A stretch of 21,522 nt of DNA from UBA3076 sp964646435 (GTDB lineage: Bacteria > Desulfobacterota > Dissulfuribacteria > Dissulfuribacterales > UBA3076). The DNA lies in contig CAZYEJ010000037.1 of NCBI GenBank assembly GCA_964646435.1, positions 1 through 21,522 on the forward strand. The letters are read 5' to 3'. Shown in pieces: positions 1-7,948 of this stretch. How positions within the stretch are numbered: position 1 is the first letter of the stretch; each line of letters opens with the position of its first letter. The notes under the pieces were generated by a model. That model did no database searches. It was not told the origin of the DNA and was given only the letters and a program-made list of their open reading frames with translations. Made by a program: the position numbers and the translations under genes.

Positions 1-48
1 AACCCCGTGAACGGTTACTATTTCTCATTAGTTTCCGAATTGGATTCT

Positions 49-107
49 TTTCCCATTCAATATTCGATGTTGAATGTTCGATGTTCGATGTTCATCTTTT
101 TTTGCCC
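49..107. repeat. Half-copy of repeat family R1 (ATCGAAC/GTTCGAT type)
   Basis: This stretch is built from repeated units of the type TTCGATGTTCGATG and ends in a T-run. It matches the right half of the longer palindromic copy at 5437-5594 and the right end of the copy at 3793-3990. It sits just downstream of the pilZ stop codon. No coding function is inferred. Confidence 0.8.
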
Positions 108-128
108 CTTGCATCTGAATGCCTTTAA

Positions 129-512
129 TCACTCTTTATGTATATAGCCAGTAAGTTCCTGGTCTATCTGTTCAGGATCTCCGGTGTTGTAGTTAAGGAT
201 ATCCTTTAATAAAAGAAATGAGTCGAGATCCATCTCCTCAAACCGGATTCCCATTCCTTTTTCATCCGTGCGAACTACACGCCCCTTAAAAAAAAGCACA
301 AGCTTCGAATTGGTGCTCTCAAGATGCAATTCCAGTTCACAGGGAGTTCCGGTAGAAAATTTGGTATCACTATAGCAGTAAAGTCCTTTCAGACTGATAT
401 CTCTTGTTTGATCGCAGCGTATCTCCTTGGCATCCTGCTTTAGAGACCATAGACACGCTGTGGTCTTAAATGGGACCCGAATATGTTTGCGCCGCTCATT
501 ATCTGTTACCAT
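129..512 (-). CDS. PilZ domain protein (putative c-di-GMP binding)
   Basis: This is a stand-alone PilZ domain of 127 aa with no other domain. The two c-di-GMP contact motifs are visible: an arginine-rich motif near the N-terminus (ERRKHIR, residues 6-12) and DISLKG (38-43), the D/NxSxxG signature. A beta-barrel-like segment follows. PilZ proteins usually bind cyclic di-GMP and pass the signal to motility, pili or polysaccharide systems; the partner here is unknown. The start is well supported, because GAGGAG lies a few bases upstream of the ATG. The gene begins only 12 bp after the argG stop, so it is probably co-transcribed with argG, although there is no evident functional link. A type IV pilin is encoded elsewhere in this window, but any connection is conjecture. 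Confidence 0.85.
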   Translation of the reverse strand: MVTDNERRKHIRVPFKTTACLWSLKQDAKEIRCDQTRDISLKGLYCYSDTKFSTGTPCELELHLESTNSKLVLFFKGRVVRTDEKGMGIRFEEMDLDSFLLLKDILNYNTGDPEQIDQELTGYIHKE

Positions 513-524
513 AATGCTGTCTCC

Positions 525-1733
525 TCAAGATCCTTCCACCATGGACCTGATCTTAAGACGCAGGCCCTGAAGTCTGATGAATCCTTCGGCATCTGCCTGA
601 CTGTAAACATCGTCTTCCTCGAATGTGGCAAACTCAGGCCGGTATAAGGATTTCTCCGCCTTTCTTCCCACAACCTGACAGTTTCCTTTATATATCTTGA
701 GTCGAACTCTCCCATTTACATTAGCCTGGGACTCGTCTATGAGCCTTTGAATTAACTCACGTTCGGGTGAAAACCAGAAACCGTAATAAATAAGCTCTGA
801 ATAACGGGAAACCAGACTATCCCGCAAGTGCATAACCTCCCTGTCAAGAGTTATGGACTCAAGGGCCATATGGGCTGCACGAAGAATAGAACCGCCCGGT
901 GTCTCATAGACCCCTCTTGATTTCATCCCGACAAAACGGTTCTCAACCAGGTCAACCCGTCCAATCCCGTTATCGGCACCTATAAGGTTCAACCTTGATA
1001 AGAATTCTGCTGCGGAAAGACGCTCACCGTCAATAGCCTTCGGATTTCCCTGCTCAAAATCGATCTCCACATAAGATGGCTTATCAGGGGCGTTTTCAGG
1101 GCTCTTTGTCCACATAAACATGTCTTCATTGGGTTCTGCCCATGGGTCTTCCAGGATTCCACCCTCATAACTTATGTGCAGGAGGTTTGCATCCATACTG
1201 TAGGGTTTTGCCTTTGTGACCGGTACTGGTATGCCATTGGCCTTGGCAAAGTCCATGAGTTTTTGCCTGGAATTGAGGTCCCATATACGCCAGGGAGCTA
1301 TGATCCTGAGGTCAGGGGCAAGGGCCATGAAGGAGAGCTCGAAACGGACCTGGTCGTTTCCCTTGCCGGTTGCCCCGTGGCTGACCGCGTCAGCCTCGAC
1401 TTCCCTGGCAACACGTACCTGTTCCCTGGCAATAATGGGTCTTGCGATGGACGTACCCAGCAGATAGGTACCCTCATAAATGGCATTTGCCCTGAACATG
1501 GGAAAGACAAAGTCCTGGACAAACTCCTCTTTGAGGTCCCTTATCACTACCTCCGAGGCCCCTGTATCCATGGCCTTCCGCTTTACAGCTTCCCAGTCCT
1601 CTTCCTGGCCTATATCTGCGGAATAGGCCACTACAGGACAGTTATAGATTTCTTGTAGCCACTTGAGAATGACAGATGTGTCGAGTCCGCCTGAATATGC
1701 AAGGACTATTTTATTTATTTTTTGTTTCGGCAT
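525..1733 (-). CDS. argG: Argininosuccinate synthase
   Basis: The protein joins citrulline and aspartate using ATP in arginine biosynthesis and acts in the cytosol. The N-terminal P-loop-like ATP pyrophosphatase motif AYSGGLDTS is present, as are HGATGKGNDQVRFEL and GGILEDPW, which are typical of the family. The length (402 aa) is normal. An in-frame GTG at 1745 would add four residues, but the ATG at 1733 is preferred: AGGTGA lies about nine bases upstream of it, and the protein then starts MPKQKINKIVLAYSGG like most homologues. The pilZ gene follows after 12 bp. Other arginine genes are not present in the window. Confidence 0.97.
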   Translation of the reverse strand: MPKQKINKIVLAYSGGLDTSVILKWLQEIYNCPVVAYSADIGQEEDWEAVKRKAMDTGASEVVIRDLKEEFVQDFVFPMFRANAIYEGTYLLGTSIARPIIAREQVRVAREVEADAVSHGATGKGNDQVRFELSFMALAPDLRIIAPWRIWDLNSRQKLMDFAKANGIPVPVTKAKPYSMDANLLHISYEGGILEDPWAEPNEDMFMWTKSPENAPDKPSYVEIDFEQGNPKAIDGERLSAAEFLSRLNLIGADNGIGRVDLVENRFVGMKSRGVYETPGGSILRAAHMALESITLDREVMHLRDSLVSRYSELIYYGFWFSPERELIQRLIDESQANVNGRVRLKIYKGNCQVVGRKAEKSLYRPEFATFEEDDVYSQADAEGFIRLQGLRLKIRSMVEGS

Positions 1734-1882
1734 ATAGGAATTCACCTATCCTCAATTCCTCAATTTATAACCCAATTTATCAAATATAAGTATTTTTTAC
1801 AATGGAACAAGAATTTTCTACATGATCCATCCCGTGGGGAGCGAGTTAATGGCTCCTTCGGCCTGCATATGAATCCCCGGTT

Positions 1883-2425
1883 TTATGATCCTGCCGGATT
1901 AAGCCTTCCAAGGGATTCTTCAAATGCTTCAAGTGCCCTCTGATTAAACAGCACAAAGCGGACCAGCTTGATTTCAGGATGGGCCTGCAGAAAACCAATA
2001 ATGGTACGAAGGGCTACAGAAGCTGCCTCTCCCAGGGGATATCCATAGGCCCCTGTGCTGATAGCGGGAAAGGCCACTGAACAGATCCTTTTTGCCAGGG
2101 CGACTTCCAGGCTTTTTCGATAGGCGCTTTCAAGTAGGCGTTCAGTGCTCGGATTCGGTCCTTTATATACAGGTCCCACCGTATGGATCACATACTGGGC
2201 CTTGAGCTTATAGCCTCGGGTGATCACCGCGTCTCCTGTGTCGCAGCCTCCAAGGGTCCGGCACTCGGCAAGCAACTCCGGGCCTGCTGCCCGGTGAATT
2301 GCACCATCCACACCACCTCCACCCAGAAGCGTGCGATTGGCTGCATTGACTATAGCCTCGGTATCCTGCTGTGTGATATCCCCCCGTATCAACTCCAGCA
2401 CGGATGATCCGATTTTAACTTCCAT
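1883..2425 (-). CDS. Macrodomain protein, O-acetyl-ADP-ribose deacetylase-like
   Basis: This 180-aa protein is a single macrodomain of the MacroD/YmdB type. The motifs appear in order: RGDIT (residues 14-18), IVNAANRTLLGGGGVDGAIH (25-44, the ADP-ribose pocket and catalytic loop), and ISTGAYGYP (the phosphate-binding loop, about 122-130). Enzymes of this type remove ADP-ribose from acidic residues or hydrolyse O-acetyl-ADP-ribose. The start has an AGGAG ribosome-binding site nine bases upstream. It is separated from rnhA by about 100 bp that contain a repeat, so it is probably its own unit. No ADP-ribosyltransferase is encoded nearby, so a housekeeping or repair role is more likely than an antitoxin role. 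Confidence 0.93.
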   Translation of the reverse strand: MEVKIGSSVLELIRGDITQQDTEAIVNAANRTLLGGGGVDGAIHRAAGPELLAECRTLGGCDTGDAVITRGYKLKAQYVIHTVGPVYKGPNPSTERLLESAYRKSLEVALAKRICSVAFPAISTGAYGYPLGEAASVALRTIIGFLQAHPEIKLVRFVLFNQRALEAFEESLGRLNPAGS

Positions 2426-2499
2426 GATGTCACTCTCCTGTTATTATATGGAGCCTTTTACAAAATTTGTTTGCCGGAAAGGATTTTGCCATCATCCCT

Positions 2500-2528
2500 A
2501 TCCACAGATTTCGCAGATTACACCGATT
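2500..2528. repeat. Repeat R3, copy 1 (ATCTGTGG-TAATCTGCG type)
   Basis: This 29-bp sequence recurs in the opposite orientation at 13891-13919 with a single mismatch. It abuts and overlaps the stop codon of the RNase HI gene (TAA at 2527-2529). It is a short interspersed repeat with no coding content. Confidence 0.85.
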
Positions 2529-3018
2529 ACTCTAATCTGCCTGTTTTGTCCTCTTCCAGACCTCCTGCCCGGCCTTCGGAAATGGCTTCTGTGGCCAGTT
2601 GATCAGCCAGTTCGTTTTCCTCGTGTCCGGCATGACCCTTGGTCCATTCCCAGTGAACCTTGTGAAATTGGCATAAAGAGTCAAGTGTCTGCCATAGACC
2701 CTTGTTTTTAACAGGCTTTTTGGCGACAGTCTGCCACCCTCTGCACTTCCAGCCAGTTATCCACTCGGTTATACCCTGTTTTACGTATTTTGAGTCGGTG
2801 GTGATAATCACATCACAAGTCCTTTTAAGGGCCTCAAGGGCCCGTATTGTTGCCAAGAGTTCCATCCGGTTGTTTGTGGTGTTTTTTGACCAGCCCTTGA
2901 TGCACTTTCTCTGTTTGTCATACTGCAACATTGCCCCCCACCCACCAGGCCCTGGGTTTCCTGAGCAGGCACCATCAGTGAATATATGAACGATATCTTT
3001 TTGATTGTTTGCTGACAT
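2527..3018 (-). CDS. rnhA: Ribonuclease HI
   Basis: The enzyme cleaves the RNA strand of RNA-DNA hybrids. With the start used here (MSANNQKDIV, 163 aa) the four metal-binding acids are D15 in FTDGACSGN, E53 in RMELL, D75 in TTDSKYV and D139 in NELADQ, with the KGHAGH loop histidine at 129. This is the normal RNase HI layout, with no N-terminal hybrid-binding domain. A longer in-frame start at 3069 would overlap the methyltransferase gene by 29 bp and adds residues not typical of the family, so the internal ATG is preferred, although neither start has a strong ribosome-binding site. The last residues (after about 146) are poorly conserved, and the stop lies at the edge of repeat R3. Confidence 0.95.
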   Translation of the reverse strand: MSANNQKDIVHIFTDGACSGNPGPGGWGAMLQYDKQRKCIKGWSKNTTNNRMELLATIRALEALKRTCDVIITTDSKYVKQGITEWITGWKCRGWQTVAKKPVKNKGLWQTLDSLCQFHKVHWEWTKGHAGHEENELADQLATEAISEGRAGGLEEDKTGRLE

Positions 3019-3040
3019 AGCAATTTGTACCCGATTAAAA

Positions 3041-3751
3041 CTATTTTCGCCCTGTATATAGGGTAACAATACCCATTGTCAGAGGTCTGTGCTTAACCTC
3101 CCGAAATCCCACATCTCTCATCATTGCGGCCAGGATCTCAGGTTCATAGAAACCCTGAATGGAATCTGCCAGATAGCGATAGGCCTCTTTGTCGCCTGAG
3201 ACGATGCCGGCCATAAATGGGAGGAATTTGTGTAGATAGAGCTTGTATATCGGAGAAAAAAGGCGGTTTTTCGGGCGCGAGAATTCGAGAATCGCAAGTT
3301 TTCCTCCTGTTTTAAGCACCCTTAGCATCTCTCTGAGGCCCTGTTCCGGCCGGCTGAGATTCCTGACTCCAAAGGCTATTGTTATCCCCTGGAATTTCAA
3401 GTCATGGAGTGGCAAGTACTCTCCGTCACCGCATATGGGGACTATATATTTCGCCTTCTTGCTGCCATTTTCTAATTGAAGTGCCCCATGCCGAAGCATC
3501 TCATAACAGAAATCCACTGCCACCACCGGGCGCGATATCTGCCTTACAATTTCAGCCGAAAGGGGCAGGGTTCCCGCGCAGAGATCCAGGATAGGGCCCT
3601 GTTTGAACTCATCAAGCTCACGCGTGGTTACCCATCTCCAGTAGTGGTCTATATAAAAACTAAGCAACTTGTTTAAGAGATCATATTTCCCGGAAACAGA
3701 AGCAAATTTGTCCCGGACAAAGCGCTTTTTTTCTTTTCCTGTTGGTATCAT
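3041..3751 (-). CDS. Demethylmenaquinone methyltransferase (UbiE/MenG family)
   Basis: This is a class I SAM-dependent methyltransferase of 236 aa. UbiE-family hallmarks are the N-terminal FVRDKFASVSGKYDLLNKLL segment followed by HYWRW, motif I ILDLCAGT (55-61, in place of the usual DxxGGTG), the IAFGVRNL signature, and EFSRP after motif III. UbiE/MenG adds the final methyl group to demethylmenaquinone. Placement beside amidohydrolase-mqnC-mqnE supports a menaquinone role. The ATG has no clear Shine-Dalgarno, and only about ten bases separate it from a GGTTCAGAG-type repeat upstream. An unrelated methylation cannot be excluded, because the CAGT in motif I is slightly off-consensus. Confidence 0.88.
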   Translation of the reverse strand: MIPTGKEKKRFVRDKFASVSGKYDLLNKLLSFYIDHYWRWVTTRELDEFKQGPILDLCAGTLPLSAEIVRQISRPVVAVDFCYEMLRHGALQLENGSKKAKYIVPICGDGEYLPLHDLKFQGITIAFGVRNLSRPEQGLREMLRVLKTGGKLAILEFSRPKNRLFSPIYKLYLHKFLPFMAGIVSGDKEAYRYLADSIQGFYEPEILAAMMRDVGFREVKHRPLTMGIVTLYTGRK

Positions 3752-3787
3752 CTTTTATAGAGGTTCAGAGTTCAGGGTTCACAGGTT
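3752..3787. repeat. Repeat R2 (GGTTCAGAG/GGTTCAGGG type), copy 1
   Basis: Short tandem-like units of GGTTCAGAGTTCAGGG lie immediately upstream of the methyltransferase start. Related copies occur at 5370-5406, 9547-9603 (palindromic) and 13396-13417. Confidence 0.75.
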
Positions 3788-3792
3788 ACATT

Positions 3793-3990
3793 GAAAGATG
3801 AACGTCGAACATCGAACATCGAACGTTCAACATCGAACGAAAAACAAATATCCAATACCGAATACACAACAGCTATTTCTGTTTCCTCTAAAATATCATT
3901 TAGTAGTTCAGATTTTTTAATTAGCAAGTCTTTCTTCCAGGTCATAAGTCTATTTCTTTATTTTTTCCCATTCAAAATTCGATGTTGGAC
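3793..3990. repeat. R1 element, diverged long copy
   Basis: The left arm (3793-3840) is made of AACATCGAAC units. A central part containing CAACAGCTATTTCTGTTTCC is shared with the 5437-5594 copy. An extra segment of about 80 bp follows, then a right-arm remnant (CATTCAAAATTCGATGTTGG). With the bases to 4108 this explains the 357-bp gene-free stretch between the methyltransferase and the amidohydrolase. Short open frames run through it on both strands, but they read through the repeat units and I do not call them genes. Confidence 0.8.
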
Positions 3991-4107
3991 GAAGGTAACA
4001 TTTTCAACTCCAAGATCCTGGGAAAATCACCACGATCATATGACAGCCTGAAGAAATGGAGCAGGCCCTGTCGTTTTTTTTCTGAGAGGTCGAGTTTTAT
4101 GCCCTTA

Positions 4108-4134
4108 ATCACCCAATCACCCAATCACCCAATC
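4108..4134. repeat. Tandem octamer (AATCACCC x3)
   Basis: Three near-perfect copies of the octamer AATCACCC lie at the 3' end of the amidohydrolase gene. Read on the minus strand they encode the final residues GLGDWVIG and provide the TGA stop. Confidence 0.85.
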
Positions 4135-5395
4135 CCTTGTATCCTTCATGGACCAGGAATTCCAGGACATCTTTATTACCAATGGGACCGGACTTTACTG
4201 CCAAAAATGTTGCGGTTTTGCCCCTGGCCAGGCTCCCCAATTCTTCAGAGATACCAAGGGCCCTTGCTCCACCATAAGTGCCCGCCCTGAAAATGGCCTC
4301 GGGAGGAAGACCCGGGGCCAGCTTTGAAAGGCTTGCCATTTCGGCGAAAATGGAAAGCCGGTCGTTGCTTGCAAGGCTGTCAGTGCCAAGGGCCAAAGGT
4401 ATGCCTGAGGCATGAAGCTCTTCCACAGGAGCCATACCCACCCCAAGGAATACATTGCTCCTGGGACACAGACAAACGCCAGCCCCTGTTTTTGCCAGGA
4501 TTGAGATGTCATCCCGGTCCACCTGCACACAGTGGACACAGACCGTATGCCTATCAAGCAGCCCCAGGGTTTCAAGATACCTCACCGGAGACGCTTTGGG
4601 GAGATCATAATTCAAGGGCCAGTGTCCTTTTTCTTTTAAGAGTTCTCTCAGGGGACCATGTCCGCCTTGCAGGAACTCTATCTCCTCTTCTGATTCAGCT
4701 ACGTGAATGGGAAACGGCATACCATGGCTCTGATCCCATGCCTTGATGGCCTTAAGGACCGATGGCGCTACAGAATACGGGGCATGGGCGGAAAAGGCAT
4801 AGTGAAAAGAGGGCTCCAGGATGTCCGTGGGTTCAGTAATTTTTCCATTTACAAAAGGAGCGTCGAGAGGGATTTCCCCCTCTGCTTCATTCGGTATCGG
4901 GCATACCAGTTCTTGAAAGAAGACGCCACTGAAAGGCCATGTGCCATCTTTTTTGGAAGAAAAAAGCGGGATAAAATCCAGATTTCCCACGTCTCCAACG
5001 GCAATTATCCCGTTTTCTTGCATCTCTTTTATTGCCTGACATATGGCCGGTTCCCATTCTTCAGGCCTGATCAGGCCGCGGGCCTCAATCAGTGCTCTTA
5101 CCCAGTCAACAAAGGAGCGGCTTGGAGAAAGACGCCACCTGAGGGGAGAGAGCTCAAGGTGAGAGTGGGTGTTTATCAGGGCAGGACAAAGTATGGAGTC
5201 TCCATAGTCTTTGATCTCTGCCGGATAGCTTGAGCGGAGTTCCGATGCCGGTCCCACCCCTACTATTTTTCCTTCAAAGGTCGCTATTGCCCCATTCTCT
5301 ATTGGAGGCATTGAGACAGGAACCACCCATCTGGCTACGTGAAGACGGAGAGAATTTGGTGATTTATAGCAGAGGTTCAGAGGTTCAGGGTTCAC
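4109..5395 (-). CDS. Metal-dependent amidohydrolase, candidate aminodeoxyfutalosine deaminase
   Basis: This 428-aa protein belongs to the ATZ/TRZ-type amidohydrolases. The expected metal and catalytic residues are visible in order: HSH in NTHSHLELSPL, H in HVAESEEEIEFL, H in VHCVQVD, and D in LGTDSLASND. The N-terminal strands ARWVVPVSMPPIENGAI and FEGKIVGVG are typical of the family's beta domain. A gene directly followed by mqnC and mqnE is a natural candidate for the deaminase that converts aminodeoxyfutalosine to futalosine, but this family also contains guanine and other base deaminases, so the substrate is inference. The only in-frame start that keeps the N-terminal strand is the GTG at 5393-5395, which lies inside an R2 repeat. 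The last eight residues come from a tandem octamer. Confidence 0.75.
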   Translation of the reverse strand: MNPEPLNLCYKSPNSLRLHVARWVVPVSMPPIENGAIATFEGKIVGVGPASELRSSYPAEIKDYGDSILCPALINTHSHLELSPLRWRLSPSRSFVDWVRALIEARGLIRPEEWEPAICQAIKEMQENGIIAVGDVGNLDFIPLFSSKKDGTWPFSGVFFQELVCPIPNEAEGEIPLDAPFVNGKITEPTDILEPSFHYAFSAHAPYSVAPSVLKAIKAWDQSHGMPFPIHVAESEEEIEFLQGGHGPLRELLKEKGHWPLNYDLPKASPVRYLETLGLLDRHTVCVHCVQVDRDDISILAKTGAGVCLCPRSNVFLGVGMAPVEELHASGIPLALGTDSLASNDRLSIFAEMASLSKLAPGLPPEAIFRAGTYGGARALGISEELGSLARGKTATFLAVKSGPIGNKDVLEFLVHEGYKGLGDWVIG

Positions 5396-5406
5396 CGTTC
5401 AGGGTT
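5370..5406. repeat. Repeat R2, copy 2, containing the amidohydrolase start
   Basis: The units GGTTCAGAGGTTCAGGG and GTTCAGGG are repeated here. Read on the minus strand they contain the GTG start codon and encode roughly the first eight residues of the amidohydrolase. Confidence 0.8.
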
Positions 5407-5436
5407 ACCTTTCTGTAAGGGTTCAAAGGTTGTACT

Positions 5437-5594
5437 GAAAGATGAACGTCCAACATCGAACATCGAACGTCCAACGTCGAATGAAAAACGAATATCCAAT
5501 ACCAAACACACAACGGCTATTTCTGTTTCCTCATCTTTTTCCATTCAAAATTCGATGTTGGACGTTCGATGTTCGATGTTCATTTTTTTTTGCC
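5437..5594. repeat. R1 element, complete palindromic copy
   Basis: This is a roughly 158-bp imperfect inverted repeat. The left arm (about 5444-5488) has GAACGTCCAACATCGAAC units, and the right arm (about 5536-5581) has the reverse complement. The central spacer contains CAACGGCTATTTCTGTTTCC, nearly identical to the spacer of the 3793-3990 copy. Its right end supplies the TGA stop of mqnC at 5580-5582. The form is MITE-like; no terminal duplication was recognised. Confidence 0.85.
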
Positions 5595-6725
5595 CTCTGA
5601 CTTTTGACCTCCGACCTCTGCCCTCTGACTTCTGACCTCTGACCTCCGACCTTTGCCCTCTGCCCCGGATTCACCAACTAGAGTATAGTCCATCAGGCGC
5701 TGACGCGGTTCAAAACCGGCACCGGTTACAATTTTACGTATTTCTGCTTCCGAGAGTCGATGGCTCACCCCGGCTGCTGCGACCACATTTTCCTCAATCA
5801 TTGTGCTGCCAAAGTCATTTGCCCCAAAAAATAGGGCAATCTGGGCCACTTTTGGACCTTGTGTGACCCATGAGGCCTGAAGGTTCGGGAAGTTGTCAAG
5901 GACAATCCTGGAGATGGAAAGCAGTCTCAAGTATTCCTGTCCTGTAGATGGCCTGACGTCAAGAGCGGTATTTTTGGGTTGAAAGGGCCAGGCAATAAAG
6001 GCTGTGAATCCGCCGGTGCGGTCTTGAAGGTCTCTCAGGCGCAAAAGGTGCTCGATTCTTTCCTCCAGTCGCTCCACGTGGCCATACATCATGGTGGCAG
6101 TGGTCTTAAGCCCTAATCCGTGAGCAGTCTCCATTACATTCAGCCACTCATCTGTTGTGGCCTTCCTTGGAGAGATCTGCTTTCTTACCCTGTCTGTCAG
6201 GATTTCCGCTCCGCCACCCGGGATGGAATCGAGTCCGGCCTTGATAAGCCTGACCAGGACCTCTTTTACAGACAGACCTGATATTTTGGAAAAGTGAACG
6301 ATCTCAGGAGGAGAAAATGCGTGGCAATGTATTGCAAAATTCGCCTTTATAAAAGAGAGCATTTCCTCATAAAAGCTAAGGGGGAGATCAGGATGGAGCC
6401 CGCCTTGCAGCAGGATCTGGGTACCCCCGAGCGATTTTGTCTCCTCTAACTTCTCGGCCAGCTCTTGCCTGGAGAGTATATAGCCTGAAAGGTCACCCGG
6501 TGCACAGTAATAAGCGCAGAACTTGCAGCCGGAGATGCATATATTGGTATAGTTAATGTTCCGATCAATGACATATGTGACAATGGGCTTTGGATGCAGC
6601 CTTCGCCTTACTTCGTCAGCAAGCTGGCCCAGTACATTCAGGTCTGCCTCTTGATAAAGCAAGAGGGCATCATCTCCTGAAAGGCGCCTGCCGCCCCGGA
6701 CTTTTGATATTATTGGTGAAATCAT
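5580..6725 (-). CDS. mqnC: Cyclic dehypoxanthinyl futalosine synthase (radical SAM)
   Basis: This radical SAM enzyme of the futalosine menaquinone route cyclises dehypoxanthine futalosine. The [4Fe-4S] motif CxxxCxxC is at C63, C67 and C70 (NICISGCKFCAYYC). MqnC-type signatures are GGTQILLQGGLHPDL, DSIPGGGAEIL and the C-terminal FGSTMIEENVV. It is a paralogue of the adjacent mqnE and differs at the ILLQGG versus HIVGG segment. The gap to mqnE is 14 bp, so they form an operon. The normal protein ends near RLMDYTLVG; the last 31 residues (about 351-381, rich in G, R, S and E) are encoded by a GGTCAGAAGTC-type repeat and read out to a stop in the R1 element. The ribosome-binding site is weak. 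Confidence 0.93.
   Translation of the reverse strand: MISPIISKVRGGRRLSGDDALLLYQEADLNVLGQLADEVRRRLHPKPIVTYVIDRNINYTNICISGCKFCAYYCAPGDLSGYILSRQELAEKLEETKSLGGTQILLQGGLHPDLPLSFYEEMLSFIKANFAIHCHAFSPPEIVHFSKISGLSVKEVLVRLIKAGLDSIPGGGAEILTDRVRKQISPRKATTDEWLNVMETAHGLGLKTTATMMYGHVERLEERIEHLLRLRDLQDRTGGFTAFIAWPFQPKNTALDVRPSTGQEYLRLLSISRIVLDNFPNLQASWVTQGPKVAQIALFFGANDFGSTMIEENVVAAAGVSHRLSEAEIRKIVTGAGFEPRQRLMDYTLVGESGAEGKGRRSEVRSQRAEVGGQKSEGKKK
5586..5664. repeat. Repeat R5, degenerate 7-10 bp units (TCTGACCTCTGACC type)
   Basis: Tandem, slightly varied units such as CCTCTGACTTCTGACCTC cover about 75 bp. They lie inside the 3' end of mqnC and are translated as its low-complexity tail. They join directly to the right end of the R1 element. 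Confidence 0.85.
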
Positions 6726-6739
6726 GGTGGAAGAAGAGC

Positions 6740-7825
6740 TCAGACCGGCTCGTAGAGAGTGTCGCGCTCTACCGGCTCTCTCCCTGCCTGTCGGATAAGG
6801 TGTTCGATTTCACTGCGGGTCATGGCCTGGGAGGTATCCGCCCCTGCCATGTGCGTAATCTTTTCTTCCAGCACAGTCCCATCCAGGTCGTCCGCACCAA
6901 AGGATAGGGCGATCTGCGCAACCTTTGGCCCGAGCATTACCCAGTAGGCCTTGATATGTGGAAAGTTGTCGAGCAGGAGTCGTGATACTGCAATACTCTT
7001 AAGATCATCCACCCCACCTGTGGATGACAGGTATTCCAGCTTTGTGTTTTTGGGGTGAAAAGCAAGGGGGATGTAGCACAGAAATCCGCCTGTTTCATCC
7101 TGGGCCTCTCTCAGGGCCAGCAGATGCTCTATCCGTTCAGATATTGTCTCAATATGGCCGTAGAGCATGGTGGCATTGGTCCTGAGACCTGCTCTGTGGG
7201 CGGTTTTAGCAACTTCCAGCCAGTCCTTTCCGGAGAGTTTCTTAGGGCAGAGCTTTTCCCGTATTCTGGTGCTGAAGACCTCTGCTCCACCTCCGGGAAT
7301 GGACCCGAGGCCGACTTGCATAAAATCTTCCAGCGTCTCGGTGATTGACCGACCTGAAATGGCTGCCAGGTGTGCTATCTCTACACAGGTAAAGGCCTGG
7401 ATGTGGATCTCGGGTCTTTCGGCCTTTACTGCCCTTAGCATATCAATATAATACTGGTATGGGAGATCCGGGTGCAGGCCGCCGACAATATGTACCTCTG
7501 TGACGGGTTCGGCATGCCTCTCCCTTATCTTGGAAACTATCTCTTCTATGGACATCTCGTAGGCCTTCGGGTGGGTCTTTTCCTTTCCAAAGGCACAGAA
7601 TTTACAAAGATTTATGCAGATATTAGAGTAGTTTATGTGCTGATTATAGATGTAATAGGCCCGGTTTCCGTTAAGCCTTTCTCTTACGATGTTGGCCAGA
7701 TAACCAAGGGCCGGCAGATGAGTAGTGGAGAAGAGCAGCTCTCCATCTTCAGCACTTAAGCGAGTGTCGGACAGGACTTTTTCGTATATTTCAAAGAGTC
7801 CTGCTTCTTTAAAGACTTTTTCCAT
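6740..7825 (-). CDS. mqnE: Aminofutalosine synthase (radical SAM)
   Basis: MqnE forms aminodeoxyfutalosine from 3-enolpyruvyl-benzoate and SAM, the first radical SAM step of the futalosine pathway. The protein has 361 aa, a CxxxCxxC cluster motif at C70, C74 and C77 (NICINLCKFCAFG), and the MqnE-like segment TEVHIVGGLHPDLPYQYY followed by GSIPGGGAEVF. The start has GAGGTAAC eight bases upstream. It is the first gene of the minus-strand run mqnE-mqnC, with the candidate deaminase further downstream. MqnA, MqnB and MqnD, which complete the early pathway, are not in this window. Confidence 0.93.
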   Translation of the reverse strand: MEKVFKEAGLFEIYEKVLSDTRLSAEDGELLFSTTHLPALGYLANIVRERLNGNRAYYIYNQHINYSNICINLCKFCAFGKEKTHPKAYEMSIEEIVSKIRERHAEPVTEVHIVGGLHPDLPYQYYIDMLRAVKAERPEIHIQAFTCVEIAHLAAISGRSITETLEDFMQVGLGSIPGGGAEVFSTRIREKLCPKKLSGKDWLEVAKTAHRAGLRTNATMLYGHIETISERIEHLLALREAQDETGGFLCYIPLAFHPKNTKLEYLSSTGGVDDLKSIAVSRLLLDNFPHIKAYWVMLGPKVAQIALSFGADDLDGTVLEEKITHMAGADTSQAMTRSEIEHLIRQAGREPVERDTLYEPV

Positions 7826-7888
7826 AGTTTACAGTTACCTCTATCCAATCAAAGGGGAGGTGGTGTTAGAAGGTTATTTCCTTTTTTA

Positions 7889-7919
7889 ATTCAAAATTCA
7901 AAATTAAGAATTCAAAATT
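7889..7919. repeat. Short A/T repeat (TTCAAAATT units)
   Basis: Three TTCAAAATT-like units (TTCAAAATTCAAAATTAAG, then a further copy) sit between mqnE and the slyD terminator. They are a simple interspersed repeat with no coding content. Confidence 0.7.
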
Positions 7920-7948
7920 GTGTCTGAACGGCCTTTCCGTTCAGACAC
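7920..7948 (-). terminator. Strong hairpin at the slyD stop codon
   Basis: A perfect 12-bp stem, GTGTCTGAACGG with CCGTTCAGACAC, and a 5-base loop overlap the slyD TAG stop by one base. On the minus strand it is followed by AATTTTGAATTCTTAATTTT, a T-rich but interrupted tract. It is probably a Rho-independent terminator for slyD; the poor U-run leaves some doubt. Confidence 0.75.

Noticed and set aside
1811..1870. Terminator for the macrodomain gene
   Set aside because: A CCGGGGA/TCCCCACGG pairing is possible, but the loop exceeds 25 bases and no T-run follows.
3791..4051. Open frame MKDERRTSNIERSTSNEKQ and a short opposite-strand frame beginning MTWKKDLLIKKSELL
   Set aside because: Both read through R1 repeat units, have no ribosome-binding site and give low-complexity repeat-derived peptides; the second is only about 58 codons.
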